Assembly (NCBI GenBank): GCA_035610365.1
Contig: CM069438.1
Span: 53,998,837-54,062,836 of the forward strand
DNA length: 64,000 nucleotides
DNA from: Aquatica leii
Taxonomy: Eukaryota > Arthropoda > Insecta > Coleoptera > Lampyridae
Direction: 5' to 3'
This document shows, piece after piece, positions 1 to 12,459 of this stretch. A program made the position numbers and the translations under genes. The notes under the pieces are model-generated. The model worked only from the letters and a program-made list of their open reading frames with translations. It was not told the origin of the DNA and ran no database searches. The first letter of the stretch is position 1. Each line of letters begins with the position of its first letter.

Positions 1-2485
1 ACGTTTAAAACTAAAAACCGAAGACAAGATTTTTTCTTTGAGATCCTACTCATTGCTTTCGTGAGTCATTGTGTTGACACGATTTGCTATTCAAATTTAT
101 TCCAGGCTCACTCAACGAAGAATCTGATCTTTTATTTGTTCTTTTCCTTCATCTTATCTTGTTCATGTCTTTTAGGTGATTTTCTTAACACTTCAGCACG
201 TATAATTTTTAATATATATAATTCCAAAGTTTACTGTCACTGTTAAATACAAATTTGATAGAAAAAAGTTTTCTTTCTTTGTAACTTCATCATGTAAGTA
301 CCTAAATACCTTGATAATTTTCAAACCGTAAAAACAACAAACGCTACCAGATTTTCTAAGCAAAATAAATACATGTTTCGGATTAGTAACAAGATATAAT
401 CTCGAGTTACACCTACTGACGTAAACGCTAGTTTTTGAGAGAAAGTTAATTAAAGTCCTAATTGGTAAGATTATGCCTATCGATTCCTTCATAATTATTT
501 ATCTTTTTAACAAGGCGTGAAGTTACGCGAGAAGTTTTATGGCCAATTAACACCATGCTTATTTTACGGATTGAAATTGATAGCAATAACACGCAAATGC
601 GTACGCAGCAGCTGGATTTTTTTAAAACGCTGGTGGATAATTTAAGCTTTAAAGCGTTACGGCATCAACTACTTGTTGAATACAGGCCCCCCAAGTCTGT
701 TATTCATGTGTATGATAAATATTTCATAAAGTGTTGTGAACGCACGAGAGATGGACAAATTAAGTAGTAAATAAAGTAGTAGACCAGTTCCGCGTTATTT
801 AATATTTAATCGGAATGAGTTTTTTAGTTTTAGAATCAAAAACAAACTTAAAAGTGGTCAATGAGCTTTTTACGTAATTTTTGTAAAATTTTTTAAATCT
901 AATTAGAATTACATACCTAGAAAGGGTTTATATTTAGACTCTGTGGTAACAAGAAAACAATTTGTATGCCATTCTATTGTTTGTTTTTTGTAAAATATAA
1001 AACGTCTTTTTGGAACTTGTCAGCGCTGGGAATACAGTGATTCCTACAAGCAAAAATAATGAACACCCCTAAAATAATAAATAATTTTAAAGCCAATTAC
1101 GTGATTAGAAAGTTTATTTTGCTTATCACCGACTCTGAGTTATAAAAGCATCGAAAAAGTTCGAAAACTGATTTAAATAAATTATGTTGAAACGTTTTAA
1201 ATAATGCAAGCCACGCACCATAACGTATAAGCTTTCTTTCACCAAAGCAAACGCAAACATTTTTTTAAAAAACTCTAAAAGTCAGTGTAGACTTTGCAAC
1301 CTCAAACTAACATTAAATCAGGTTTAAGTTGATGCATAATACAAACACCCTCAAGCAGTTCGTGACCTCCTTACACTCGATCTCATTAAAGGTTGTACAC
1401 ACCAACCCCCTTCAACCACTGCAAAACTTTTTTCCCGTCAAACTTTTCGAATAATTAAATTAAGTCATTAATTAATTATTTGTTGTATAAACAGAAAAAA
1501 AGCTATCAGTGCGTGTGCGTTTGGGGGATCGATAACAGTTATACAAATACGCAAGATTGCGTGCCGAGGTTTCTTATTAAACATGGCATTTAGTTTTAAA
1601 AGTAAATTTTTAAATTTAAAACTGACAGTATAATGAGTGTTTCCTTTTAATCATTTACACTTGGGCACACATACATACACAAACACACACAAAAAGAAAA
1701 ATTTTAAATTTATACGGGAATTTCCCCTTAAACAACTTTATGATAAATTAGCGCAACGTGGAAAAGCTCTAACGTTTCACTTTAACCCTCTAATGATTTT
1801 CTGTAATAAAAGTGCGGCAAATTGTTTTTATTTTTAGACGAGTTTAGAAGAACCAACGTATGGACGTTTAATTAACACAGTTGCTCTATTTGTTCGTGTC
1901 ATTTAGCCGTCGTTTTTCTTTGACTTAACACAACACTGATTAAGATCGTACAGATTTCGAAGTCTACAAGACAGTAGATCTGTTACAAATAACCTAAATT
2001 TGTCTAGCTCACGCACATGTACTATTGAACTACTTTTTTGATGCACCGATTACCTTTCTTTCCTTAATTAAAGCAAATGAAATCTAATCTTGTGTAAGCT
2101 GCTTTATCTGGCCTCTAAAAACTTTTAAGGTGAGTCTGGGTATTAAATTCAGTTTTTAATAAATTAATGACAAAAATAAATTAACCAAAACTTCTTTATA
2201 AGAAATTCGCTTAATTTAAAGTGTAAAATCAGTTCTTTGGTGTCTCAGTTTTTTACCAAAATAAGCCTTATAACCAATTTTAAACGTCAGTTAGTAAAAC
2301 GATTTTAAAATTTGATTAAACGCAATTTTCAAAAAACAAATATTTCCGTAACGTTTTAGATTTTTTAATAAATATGAAATGAAATTTTAAAAACAAACGC
2401 TTACAGAAAACGCTAGATAAATGTGTAATATTGACAATTATTGAATACCTTAATTTTTTCCAGTTTTTATATAAAAATATTTAAC
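1..2485. other. AT-rich sequence, nothing recognised
   Basis: Long A/T runs and short frames only. No frame matches a protein family I know, and I see no terminal repeats or tandem period. A 70-codon open frame near 555-767 is the longest plausible one but has no recognisable domain. Confidence 0.5.
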
Positions 2486-2489
2486 CCAA

Positions 2490-3050
2490 CAAAAAAAATT
2501 ATTTATAATTCTTCATGTTTCATTTATATAATTAAACAAATCATTAATTTGAAGACGTTTGAAGTCGACTATCTCCAGCATTCCTGACGTCAACATTTTC
2601 TTCATTTTATACTTTAAATTTGTAGTCTAAACGTTGACATTTATTTAATGCATCAATTTTTACCAATTTTTGTATCAATATCTTTATCTCAATAAGTAAA
2701 ACTCGTTTACGTTTCTTCATTTTTTATTTATACAATTAGAGCAAATTAAAAAAATTATTGGAGATAATTTAAGTAGACTATCTCCAGCATTTCGCGATCA
2801 AGATTTCTAAAGACTAAACATTGACAATCATTTAATACCACAATCTGTTTCAATATTTGTATCAAAATTGTTATTATTGTTTCTTCATTAAAACAAAAAA
2901 AATTTTATTGGCAACGATCAAAGTTGACGATCTACAGCATTTCGTGACATCTACATTTTCGTCATTTTTTTTTAAATTTATAAAATCTAAACGTTGACAT
3001 TTATTTAGTACCCGAATTAAGTTTTTGTATCAAAAACTCTAACTCAATTT
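2490..3050 (-). repeat. Satellite 1, reverse-oriented block (left)
   Basis: The monomer boxes read on the minus strand here (CCAGCATTTCGTGACGTCAA order). The block starts with ATTTATAATTCTT and switches to forward orientation near 3045 through a GCTTCAATTGTAAAAGAGAA segment. The same edges recur at 5683-6010, so the inversion is part of a larger repeated unit. Confidence 0.8.
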
Positions 3051-3288
3051 TCATTTGCTTCAATTGTAAAAGAGAAAAATGAAGAAACATAAATCAAGAT
3101 AAAGGAAGTGAACAAAATGTTTATTTGTTTTAATGAAGAAACAAAATAACAAACTTATCTAAATGAGTTGAAAGTTTCAATACAAAAACTAAAAAAAAAA
3201 ATGAGGTACGATATAAATGCCAACGTTTAGATTTTAGAAATTTTAAAAAGAAAGTGAAGAAAATGTTGACTACGAAATGCTAGAGATT

Positions 3289-5031
3289 GCCAACTTCGAT
3301 GGTCTCCGATGAATTTTTAATTGCTTCAATTGTACCAGTGAAAAATGAAGAAACAATAATAAAAATTTTTTTTATTGAGTTGGAGCTTTTGATACAAAAA
3401 CTAGAAAAAATAAAAGTACTAAATAAATGCCAACGCTTAGAATTTAGGGATTTTAAAAAAAAATGTTGACGTCACGAAATGCTAAAGATTGTCAGCTTTG
3501 ATCGTCTCGAATCCATTTTTATTTGCTTTAATGAAGAAACAAAAATAACGCAATATCCTAAATGAGTTAAAAATTACAATACAAAAACTGGAAAAATCGA
3601 GGTACTATATAAATGCCAACATTTAGATTTTTGAAATTTAAAAAAAAAAGTGAAAAAAATGTTAACGTCACGAAATACTGCAGATCGTCTTCAATAATTT
3701 TTTATTTGTTTTAATAAAGAAATAAAAAAACAAACTTATCTAAATGAGTTGAAAATTTCAATACAAAAACTGAAAAAAATTGAGGTACTATATGAATGCC
3801 AACGTTTACATTTCAGAAATTTTAAAAAGAAAGCAAAAAAAATGTCGCCTTTACGAAATGCTGAAGATGGCCAACTTCAATGGTCTCCAATAAATTTTTA
3901 ATTGCTTCAGTTGTACCAGTAAAAAATGAAGAAACAATAATAAGGATTTTTCTTATTGAATTCGAGCTTTTGATACAAAAACTAGAAAAAACCAAAGTAC
4001 TAAATAAATGCCAACGCTTAGATTTTAGAAACTTTTAAAAGAAAATGTTGATATCACGAAATGCTGAAAATTGTCAACTTTGATCGTCTCCAATAGATTT
4101 TTATTTGCTTCAATAAAGAAACAAAAATAACGAACTTTTCTAAATACGTTAAAAATTTCAATACAAAAACTGGAAACAATTGAGGTACTATATAAATGTC
4201 AACGTATAGATTTTAGAAATTTTTAAAAGAAAGTGGAGAAAATGTTGACGTCTTGAAATTCTAGAGATCGTCTCCAATAGTTTTTTATTTGTTTTAATGA
4301 AAAAACAAAATAACAAACTTATCTAAATGAGTTGAAAGTTTCAATACAAAAACTGAAAAAAATTGAGGTACGATATAAATGCCAACGTTTGGATTTTAGA
4401 AATTTTAAAAAGAAAGTGAAGAAAATGTTGACTAGGAAATGCTAGAGATTGCCAACTTCGATGGTCTCCAATGAATTTTTAATTGTTTCAATTGTACCAG
4501 TGAAAAATGAAGAAACAATAATAAGGATTTTTCTTATAGAGTTGGAGCTTTTGATACAAAAACTAAAAAAAATAAAAGCAATAAATAAATGCCAACGCTT
4601 AGAATTAGAGATTTTTAAAAGAAAATGTTGATGTCACGAAATGCTAAAGATTGTCAACTTTGATCGTCTCGAATAGATTTTAATTTGTTTTAATAAAGAA
4701 ACAAAAATAACGAACTTTTATAAATGAGTTAAAAATTTCAATACAAAAACTGAAAAAATCGAGGTACTACATAAATGCCAACGTTTAGATTTTCGAATTA
4801 AAAAAAAAAGTGAAAAAAATGTTGACGTCACGAAATGCTGGAGATCGTCTCCAATAGTTTTTATTTGTTTTAATAAAAAACCAAAAAAACAAACTTATTT
4901 AAATGAGTTCAAAATGTCAATACAAAAAAAACTGAAAAAAATTGAGGTACTATATAAATGCCAAGGTTTAGATTTTAGAAATTTTCAAAGGAAGTGAAGA
5001 AAATGTTGACGTCACGAAATGCTCGATATAG
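3289..5031 (+). repeat. Satellite 1, 581-bp trimeric higher-order repeats
   Basis: Three successive trimers start at 3289, 3870 and 4451. Within each, the first monomer has a GCCAACTTCGATGGTCTCC box followed by AATTGTACCAGTGAAAAATG, the second a GTCAACTTTGATCGTCTC box, and the third a short GATCGTCTCCAATAG box. The same variant order returns at 6707 and 7292. Confidence 0.8.
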
Positions 5032-5446
5032 TCGACTTCAATTGTCTTCAATAAATTTTTAATTTGCTTCAATTGTAATAGAGAATAAGGAAGAAATATA
5101 AGTAATGATTTTTTCTAATTAAAATAGACATTTTGATACAAAAACTGAAAAAAATTGAAGTACTATATAAATGCCAAGGTTTAGATTTTAGAAATTTTCA
5201 AAGGAAGTGAAGAAAATGTTGACGTCACGAAATGCTCGATATAGTCGACTTCAATTTTATTGTCTTCAATAAATTTTTAATTTGCTTCAATTGTAATAGA
5301 GAATAAGGAAGAAATATAAGTAATGATTTTTTCTAATTAAAATAGACAGTTTGATACAAAAACTGAAAAAAATTGAAGTACTATATAAATGCCAAGGTTT
5401 AGATTTTAGAAATTTTCATAGGAAGTGAAGAAAATGTTGACGTCAC
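5021..5446 (+). repeat. Satellite 1, recent ~213-bp tandem duplication
   Basis: Two adjacent monomers with a GCTCGATATAGTCGACTTC box (5021 and 5234) are almost identical over their whole length, apart from a 7-bp insertion (TTTATTG) and one or two substitutions. Other neighbours in the array differ far more, so this looks like a late unequal-exchange event. Confidence 0.8.
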
Positions 5447-5682
5447 GAAATGCTGGAGATTGTCTCCAATAGTTCTTTATTTGTTTTAATGAAGAAACAA
5501 AATAACAAACTTATCTAAATGAGTTGAAAATTTCAATACAAAAACTAGAAAAAAGTGAGGTGCTATATAAATGCCAACGTTTTTTTTTTTTAAGGAAGTT
5601 TTTTTGATTGTCAACTTTGATGGACTCCAATAGATGTTTATTTGTTTTAATAAAGAAACAAAAATAGCGAACTTTTCTAAAT

Positions 5683-6010
5683 GCAACAAGAAAAATTTTT
5701 TATTTATAATTCTTTATCTTTCATTTATACAATTTTCCTGACGTCAACATTTTCTTCTTTAAAGACTAAACATTGACAATTATTTAATACCGCAATTTGT
5801 TTCAATTTTTGTATCAAAATCTTCACCGCATTAAGAAAAATTCGTTATTCTTGTTTCTTCATTAAAACAAAAAATTTTTTATTGGCGACGATCAAAGTTG
5901 ACTACCTACAAGATTTCGTGACATCAGCATTTTCTTCATTTTTTTTAATTTATAAAATCTAAACGTTGGCACTGATTTAGTATCTGAATTTAGTTTTTGT
6001 ATCAAAATCT
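5683..6010 (-). repeat. Satellite 1, reverse-oriented block (middle)
   Basis: Begins with the same ATTTATAATTCTT edge as the left block and ends with the same GCTTCAATTGTAAAAGAGAA switch into forward monomers. It is shorter because about one monomer is missing. Confidence 0.75.
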
Positions 6011-9000
6011 CTAACTCAATTAGAAACATTTATTAATTTGCTTCAATTGTAAAAGAGAAAAATGAAGAAACATAAATACAGATAAAGAAAGTGAACAAAA
6101 TGCTAGAGATCGTCTCCAATAGTTTTTTGTTCTAATGAAGAAACAAAATAAAAAAATTATCTAAATAAGTTGAAAATTTCAATACCAAAACTGAAGAAAA
6201 TTGAGTTATTGAGTTGGAGCTTTTGATACAAAAAATAGAAAAAATAAAAGTAGTAAATAAATGCCAACGCCTAGAATTTAGAGATTTTTAAAAGAAACTG
6301 TTGACGTCACGAAATGCTGGAGATTGTCAACTTTGATCGCCTCCAATAGATATTTATTTGTTTTAATGAACAAACAAAAATAAGGAACTTTTCTAAATGA
6401 GCTGAAAATTTCAATACAAAAACTGGAAAAAATTGAGGTACTATATAAATGCCAATGTTTAGAGTTTATAAATTTTTAAAGGAAGTGAAGAGAAAATGTT
6501 GACGTTACGAAATGCTAGAAATCGTATCCAATAGTTTTTTTATTTGTTTTAATAAAGAAACAAAATAACAACCTTATCTAAATCAGTTAAAAATTTCAAT
6601 ACAAAAACTGAAAAAAATTGAGGTACTATATAAATGCCAACGTTAGAGTTTAGAAATTTTAAAAAGAAAGCAAAGAAAATGTTGACTTTACGAAATGCTG
6701 GAGATCGCCAACTTAGATGATCTCTAATAAATTTTTAATTGGTTCAATTGTACAAGTAAAAAATGAAGAAACAATAGGACAATAGGATTTTTCTTATTGA
6801 GTTGGAGCTTTTGATACAAAAACTAGAAAAAATAAAAGTACTAAATAAATGTCAACGCTTAGATTTTAGAAATTTTGAAAAGAAAATGTTGACGTCACGA
6901 AATGCTGAAAAGTGTCAACTTTGATCGTTTCCAACAGATTTTTATTTGTTTTAATAAAGAAACAAAAATAACAAACTTTTCTAAATGAGTTAAAAGTTGC
7001 AATACAAAAACTGGAATAAATTGAGGTACTATATAAATGCCAACGTTTAGATTTTAGGAATTTTTAAAAGGAAGTGAAAAAAATGTTGAGGTCACGAAAT
7101 GCCGGAGATCGTCTCCTATAGTTTTTTATTTGTTTTACTGAAGAAACAAAATAAACTTATCTAAATGAGTTGAAAATTTCAATACTAAAACTGAAAAAAA
7201 AATGAGGTACTATATAAATTCCAACGTTTACTTTTTAGAAATTTTAAAAAGAAAGCAAAGAAAATGTTGACTTTACGAAATGCTGGTGATCGCCAACTTC
7301 AATAGTCTCCAATGAATTTTTAATTACTTCAATTGTACCAGTGAAAAATAAACAAACAATAATAAGAATTTTTCTTATTGAGTTAGAGCTTTTGTTACAA
7401 AAACTAGAAAAAATGAAAGTACTAAATAAATGCCAACGCTTAGAAAATAGAGTTTTTTAAAAGAAAATGTTGACGCCACGAAATGGTGGAGATGGTCAAC
7501 TTTGATTGTCTCCAATAGATTTTTATTTGTTTTAATGAATAAACAAAAATAACGAACTTTTCTAAACGAATTAAAAATTTTAATTCAAAAACTGGAAAAA
7601 ATTAAGGTACTATATAAATGCCAACGTTTAGATTTTAGAAATTTTAAAAAGAAAGCAAAAAAAATGTTGCATTCACAAAATGCTGGAGATTATCAACTTT
7701 GATCGTCTCCAATAGATTTTTATTTGTTTTAATGAAGAAACAAAAATAACGAACTTTTCTAAATGAGTAAAAATTTCAATACAAAAACTGGAAAAAATTG
7801 AGGTACTATATAAATGTCAACGTTTAGATTTTAAATTGTTTTAAAAGGAAGTGAAGAAAATGTTGACGTCACGAAATGCTGGAGATCGTCTCCAATAGTT
7901 TTTTATTTGTTTTAATGAAGAATCAAAATTACAAACTTTTCTAAATGAGTTCAAAATTTCAATACAAAAACTGGAAAAAATTGAGGTAATATATAAATGA
8001 CAACGTTTAGATTTTAGAAATTTTAAAAAGAAAGCAAAAAAATATTGCCTTTACGAAATGCTAGAGATCGTCAACTTCGATCGTCTCCAATAAAGTTTTA
8101 ATTGCTTCAATTGTATAAGTGAAAAATGAAGAAAAGTAAATAAAAGTGTTTCTTATTAAGTTGGAGATTTTAATACAAAAACTGGAAAAAAATGAAAGTA
8201 CCAAATAAATGCTAACGGTTAGATTTTAAAAATTAAAAAAAAAGCGAAGAAAATGTTGACGTCACGAAATGCTCGATATAGTCGACTTCAATCGTCTACA
8301 ATAAATTTTTAATTTGCTTCAATTGTAAAAGAGAAAAATTAAGAAACATAAATAAGGATTTTTTTAAATTGAGTTAGAGATTTTGATACAAAAAATTTTA
8401 GAAATTAAAAAAAGTGAAAAAAGTTTGACGTCATGAAATGCTGCAGATCGTCAACTTTGATCGTAGCCAATAGATTTTTATTTGCTTTGATGAAGAAAGA
8501 AAAATAACGAACTCTTCTGAATAAGTTGAATATTTTAATACAAAAACTGGAACAAATTGAGGTACTATATAAAGGCCAACGTGATGATTTTAGATATTAA
8601 AAAAAAGCGAAGAAAATGTTTACTTTACGAAGTCCTGGAGATCGTCAACTGCGATCGTCTCCAATGAATTTTTAATTGCTTCAATTGTATAAGTAAAAAA
8701 TAAAGAAACAGAAATAAGGATTTTTCTTATTGCGTTGGAGATTTTAATACAAAAAAATGAAAATACTAAATGAATACCAACGTTTATATTTTAGAAATTT
8801 TTAAAAGAAACTAAAGAACATTTTGACGTCACGAAATGCTCGATATAGTTGACTTCAATCGTCTACAACAAATTTTTAATTGCTTCAATTGTATAAATAA
8901 ACAATGAACAAACATAAATAAAGATTTTTTTATTGAGCTGGAGATTTTGACACAAAAACTGGAAAAAATGAGGTATTAAATAAATGCCAACGTTAATATG

Positions 9001-11134
9001 TACTTAATTTAAAAAAAAAAATGAAGAAAATATTAAAGTCACGAAATGCTCAATACAGTTGACTGCAATCGTCTACAATAAATTTTGAATTTGCTTCAAT
9101 TGTAAAAGAGAAAAATAAAGATACATAAATAGGGATTTTTCTAATTGAGTTAGAGATTTTGATACAAAAACTGAAAAAAATTGGAAGTACTAAATAAATG
9201 CCAACGTTTAGATTTTAGAAATTTAAAAAAAATAAAGAAAATGTTGACGTCACGAAATGCTGGAGATCGTTAACTTTAGTTGTCTCCAATATATTTTTAA
9301 TTGCTTCAATTGCATAAGTAAAAAATAAGAAAATTATAATTTTCTTATTGAGCTAGAAGTTTGATTGATACAAAAACTAGAAAAAATCGAGATATTAAAT
9401 AAATGCCAACGTTAATATGTACTACAGAAATTTTTATAAGAAAGTGAAGAAAATATTGACGTCACCAAATGCTCAATATAATAGACTTTGTCTACAATAA
9501 ATTTTTAATTTGTTGCAATTGTACAAGAGAAAAATGAAACAAACCTAATTAAGGATTTTTCAAATTGAGTCAGATTTTGATACAAAAACTGATAAAAATG
9601 AAAGTACTAAATAAATACCAACGTTTAGATTTTAGAAATTTTCAGAAGAAAATGTTGACGTCACAAACTGCTGGAGATCGTCGACTTCGATTGTCTCCAA
9701 TAAATTTTTAATTGGTTCGATTGTAAAAGAGAAAAATGAAGAAACCTAATTAAGGATTTTTCTAATTGAGTCAGATTTTGATACAAAAACTGAAAAAAAA
9801 TGAGGTACTAAATAAATGCCAACGTTTAGATTTTAGAAATTTGATTGTCTCCAATATATTTTTAATTGCTTCAATTGCATAAGTAAAAAATGAAGAAACA
9901 TAAATAAAAATTTATTCTTACTAAGCTGGAAATTTTATTGATACAAAAACTAGAAAAAGTCGAGGTATTAAAGAAATTCCAACATTAATATGTACTACAG
10001 AAATTTTAAAAAGTGAAGAAAATATTGATGTCACCAAATGCTCGATATAGTAAACTTTAATCGTCTCCAATAAATTTTTAATTACTTCAATTGCCTAAGT
10101 AAAAAATGAGGAAACAAATAGACTTTTTTTTATAGAGCCGGAAATTTTATTGATACAAAAACTAGAAAAAATTTAGGTATTAAACAAATGACAACGTTAA
10201 TATGTACTACAGAAATTTTAAAAAGAAAGTGAAAATATTGACGTCACCAAATGCTCGATATAATAAACTTTAATTGTCTACAATAAATTATTAATTTGCT
10301 TCAATTGTAAAAGAAAAAAATGAAAAAACAAGTAAGATTTTTTTCTAATTGAGTCAAGTCAGATTTTGATATAAAAACTGAAAAAAATTGAGGTACTAAA
10401 TAAATGATAACGTTTAGATTTTAGAAATTTAAAAAAAAACGAAGAAAATGTTGATGTCACGAAATGCTGGAGAACATAAACTTTGATTATCTCCAATAAA
10501 TTTTTAATTGCTTCAATTGCATAAGTAAAAAATAAAAAAAACAAATATTTTTTTCTTATTGAGTTAGAAGTTTTGTTGATACAAAAACTAGAAAAATCGA
10601 GATATTAAATAAATGCCAACGTTAATATGTACTATAGAAATTTTAAAAAGAAAGTGAAGAAAATATTGACGTCACCAATAGCTCGGTAGTAAATGTTTAA
10701 TTGCTTCAATTGTATAAAAAAAAATGAACAAACATAAATCAAGATTTTTTTATTGAGCTGAAGATTTTGACACAAAAACTCAAAAAAATTAGGTATTAAA
10801 TAAATGCTACTTAAAAAATTTAAAAAAAGTGAAGAAAATATTAAAGTCACGAAATGCTCGATATAGTTGACTTCAATCGTCTACAATAAATTTTTAATTT
10901 GCTACAATTGTGAAAGAGAAAAATAAAGAAACATAAATAAGGATTTTTCTAATTGAGTTAGAGATTTTGATACAAAAACTGAAAAAAACTGAGGTACTAA
11001 ACAAGTTCCAACGTTTAGATTTTAGAAATTAAAAAAAAAGTGAAAAAATGTTGACGTCACGAAATGCTGGAGATCGTCGATTTCGATCGTCCCCAATAAA
11101 TTTTTTAATGCTTCAATTGTATAAATGAATAATG

Positions 11135-11640
11135 AAGAAAAATTTTGTCCAGTTTCTGTATCAACATCTTTAATAAAAAATTCCTTATTTACGTTTCTTC
11201 TTTCATTTATACAATTGAAGCAATATAAAATTTATTAGAGACGATTAAAGTGGACTATTTCCAGCATTTCGCGACATCAAAAGTTTCATTTTCTTTTAAA
11301 AATTTTTAATCTAAACGTTGGTATTTATTTAATCCCTCATTTTTTTCCAGTTTTTATATCAAAATCTTCAATTCAATAAGAAATATTCGTAGTTTCGTTG
11401 TTCATTTTTTATTTAAACAACTGAAGCAAGTAAAAATTTATGGAAGACGATTGAAGTTAATTGTCATTTATTGATATCAACATTTTTTTAATTTTGTTTT
11501 AACTTTCTAAATTTATTGAAAATCTATGTTTTCTCTTTCATTTTATACAATTGAAGTAATTAAAATTTATTGGAGACGATTGAAGTTGACTACCAAGAGC
11601 ATCTTGTGACGTCGTTAAAAATGTTTTTTTGTTCATCACT
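11135..11640 (-). repeat. Satellite 1, reverse-oriented block (right end)
   Basis: The monomer boxes appear on the minus strand (CCAGCATTTCGCGACATCAA, then ATCTAAACGTTGGTATTTAT). The array decays into unique sequence near 11640. Confidence 0.75.
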
Positions 11641-12150
11641 TTGTATATTTCCCATCAATTACTTTAAATTAAGTTATCAATGTTGGAGTGACGTAGCTAG
11701 GTTCTTTTCTTCCGGATTCACGCGTTTGACACTTTACAGAAAAATTGCAAAGTAAACACATGTAAATTAATGCTTAGCAGGACTTTCAAAATCAATGTTC
11801 ATCCAGTCAGCTTATATTGAAATCCAAATGTGAAATTAACTGATGTTTATGGAAAAAGCCGCTTAGGTATGATGCACCTATACGCTTTTCGGTTAGATTT
11901 AACCCATTTCTTTCGTTTGTCGTCGGAAAAACTTTCTTAAGTTTGTGTTGATACCAAATTAAATTTACTTCTGGTTATCTTATGTGTGGTCTACTTCAGT
12001 ATGTGTATAGATGCCAACGAGCATGTATAAGTACTCTCGTTCTGGCGCCCTTTTTTTAATAAGTTCGAAAGCACACCACCCACGCCACAGTTGTTGCTAC
12101 CTTTACTTTATTTTTGGTTAAGTTTGATGGTAATTGAAGCACTACAGTCA
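11641..12150. other. Unassigned sequence between satellite 1 and copia scrap
   Basis: No repeat period and no recognisable protein. Base composition is slightly less AT-rich than the array. Confidence 0.4.
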
Positions 12151-12154
12151 AGTG

Positions 12155-12230
12155 CACGTGACATTTTTACTTTCTTCTTTAAATTTTCTAAATGTTGGCG
12201 TTTATTTAATATGCCAATTTTCTTAAGTAA
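12155..12230 (-). repeat. Stray satellite 1 fragment
   Basis: On the minus strand the sequence reads TATTAAATAAACGCCAACAT followed by TTAGAAAATTTAAAGAAGAA, matching the end of a satellite 1 monomer. It lies about 500 bp outside the array and directly beside the copia scrap. Confidence 0.6.
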
Positions 12231-12250
12231 TACATTCAGACAAGCTGTGG

Positions 12251-12457
12251 TCACATGTAAATGTTGGATTTTAATGCGTGTTGTGCTACGAGTACTGTAA
12301 ACATTCGTACGGAGTTGCTTCGTGTTACTAGTGCAAACGTCTCGTCAAAATCTATTCCGCGAATCTTAAAAAATCTTCTACAACTCTGCTTATAACTTCT
12401 GAGGACAATCGACAAGTGATTCTTGTTCATATAAAAAGCATCAATAGACATCCACAC
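12251..12457 (-). pseudogene. Ty1/copia-like reverse transcriptase fragment
   Basis: The minus-strand frame contains GIDFDETFALVTRSNSVR followed by VLVAQHALKSNIYM. This is the signature stretch near the start of the copia-type reverse transcriptase domain (GxDYxETFxPVxR...I...A...). The upstream residues YKQSCRRFFK replace the usual YKARLVAKG. Only about 60 codons survive; the catalytic YxDD, integrase and RNase H parts are absent nearby. It is a scrap of an otherwise lost copia retrotransposon. Confidence 0.75.
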
Positions 12458-12459
12458 TA

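Larger units (their letters stand above)
2490..11640. repeat. Satellite 1 array, ~194-bp monomer
   Basis: About 45 head-to-tail copies of a unit of roughly 190-200 bp. Each unit carries, in order: a GACGTCACGAAATGCTGGAG-like box, a TCGTCTCCAATA box, TTTTTATTTGTTTTAATGAA, AAATTTCAATACAAAAACTG, GAGGTACTATATAAATGCCA and ACGTTTAGATTTTAGAAATT. Copies differ by substitutions and small indels. The spacing of one variant (GCCAACTTC) is exactly 581 bp at 3289, 3870 and 4451, and 585 bp between 6707 and 7292, which shows a three-monomer higher-order unit. Three blocks lie in reverse orientation. Short frames inside the array recur only because the DNA recurs; I see no sign of coding use. Confidence 0.95.

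Noticed and set aside
555-767. 70-codon frame as a host gene
   Set aside because: No domain, no splice signals that I can support, and length within chance expectation for 64 kb.
3287-4631. Recurring 60-codon frames in satellite 1 as a gene family
   Set aside because: They recur only because the DNA is tandemly repeated; other units are interrupted and no domain is recognisable.
2490-11640. Hammerhead-like order in satellite 1 (GTGAAGA ... TGACGTCAC GAAA ... GTC)
   Set aside because: The first box deviates from CTGANGA, and the segment between the boxes cannot form a stem with a usable loop.
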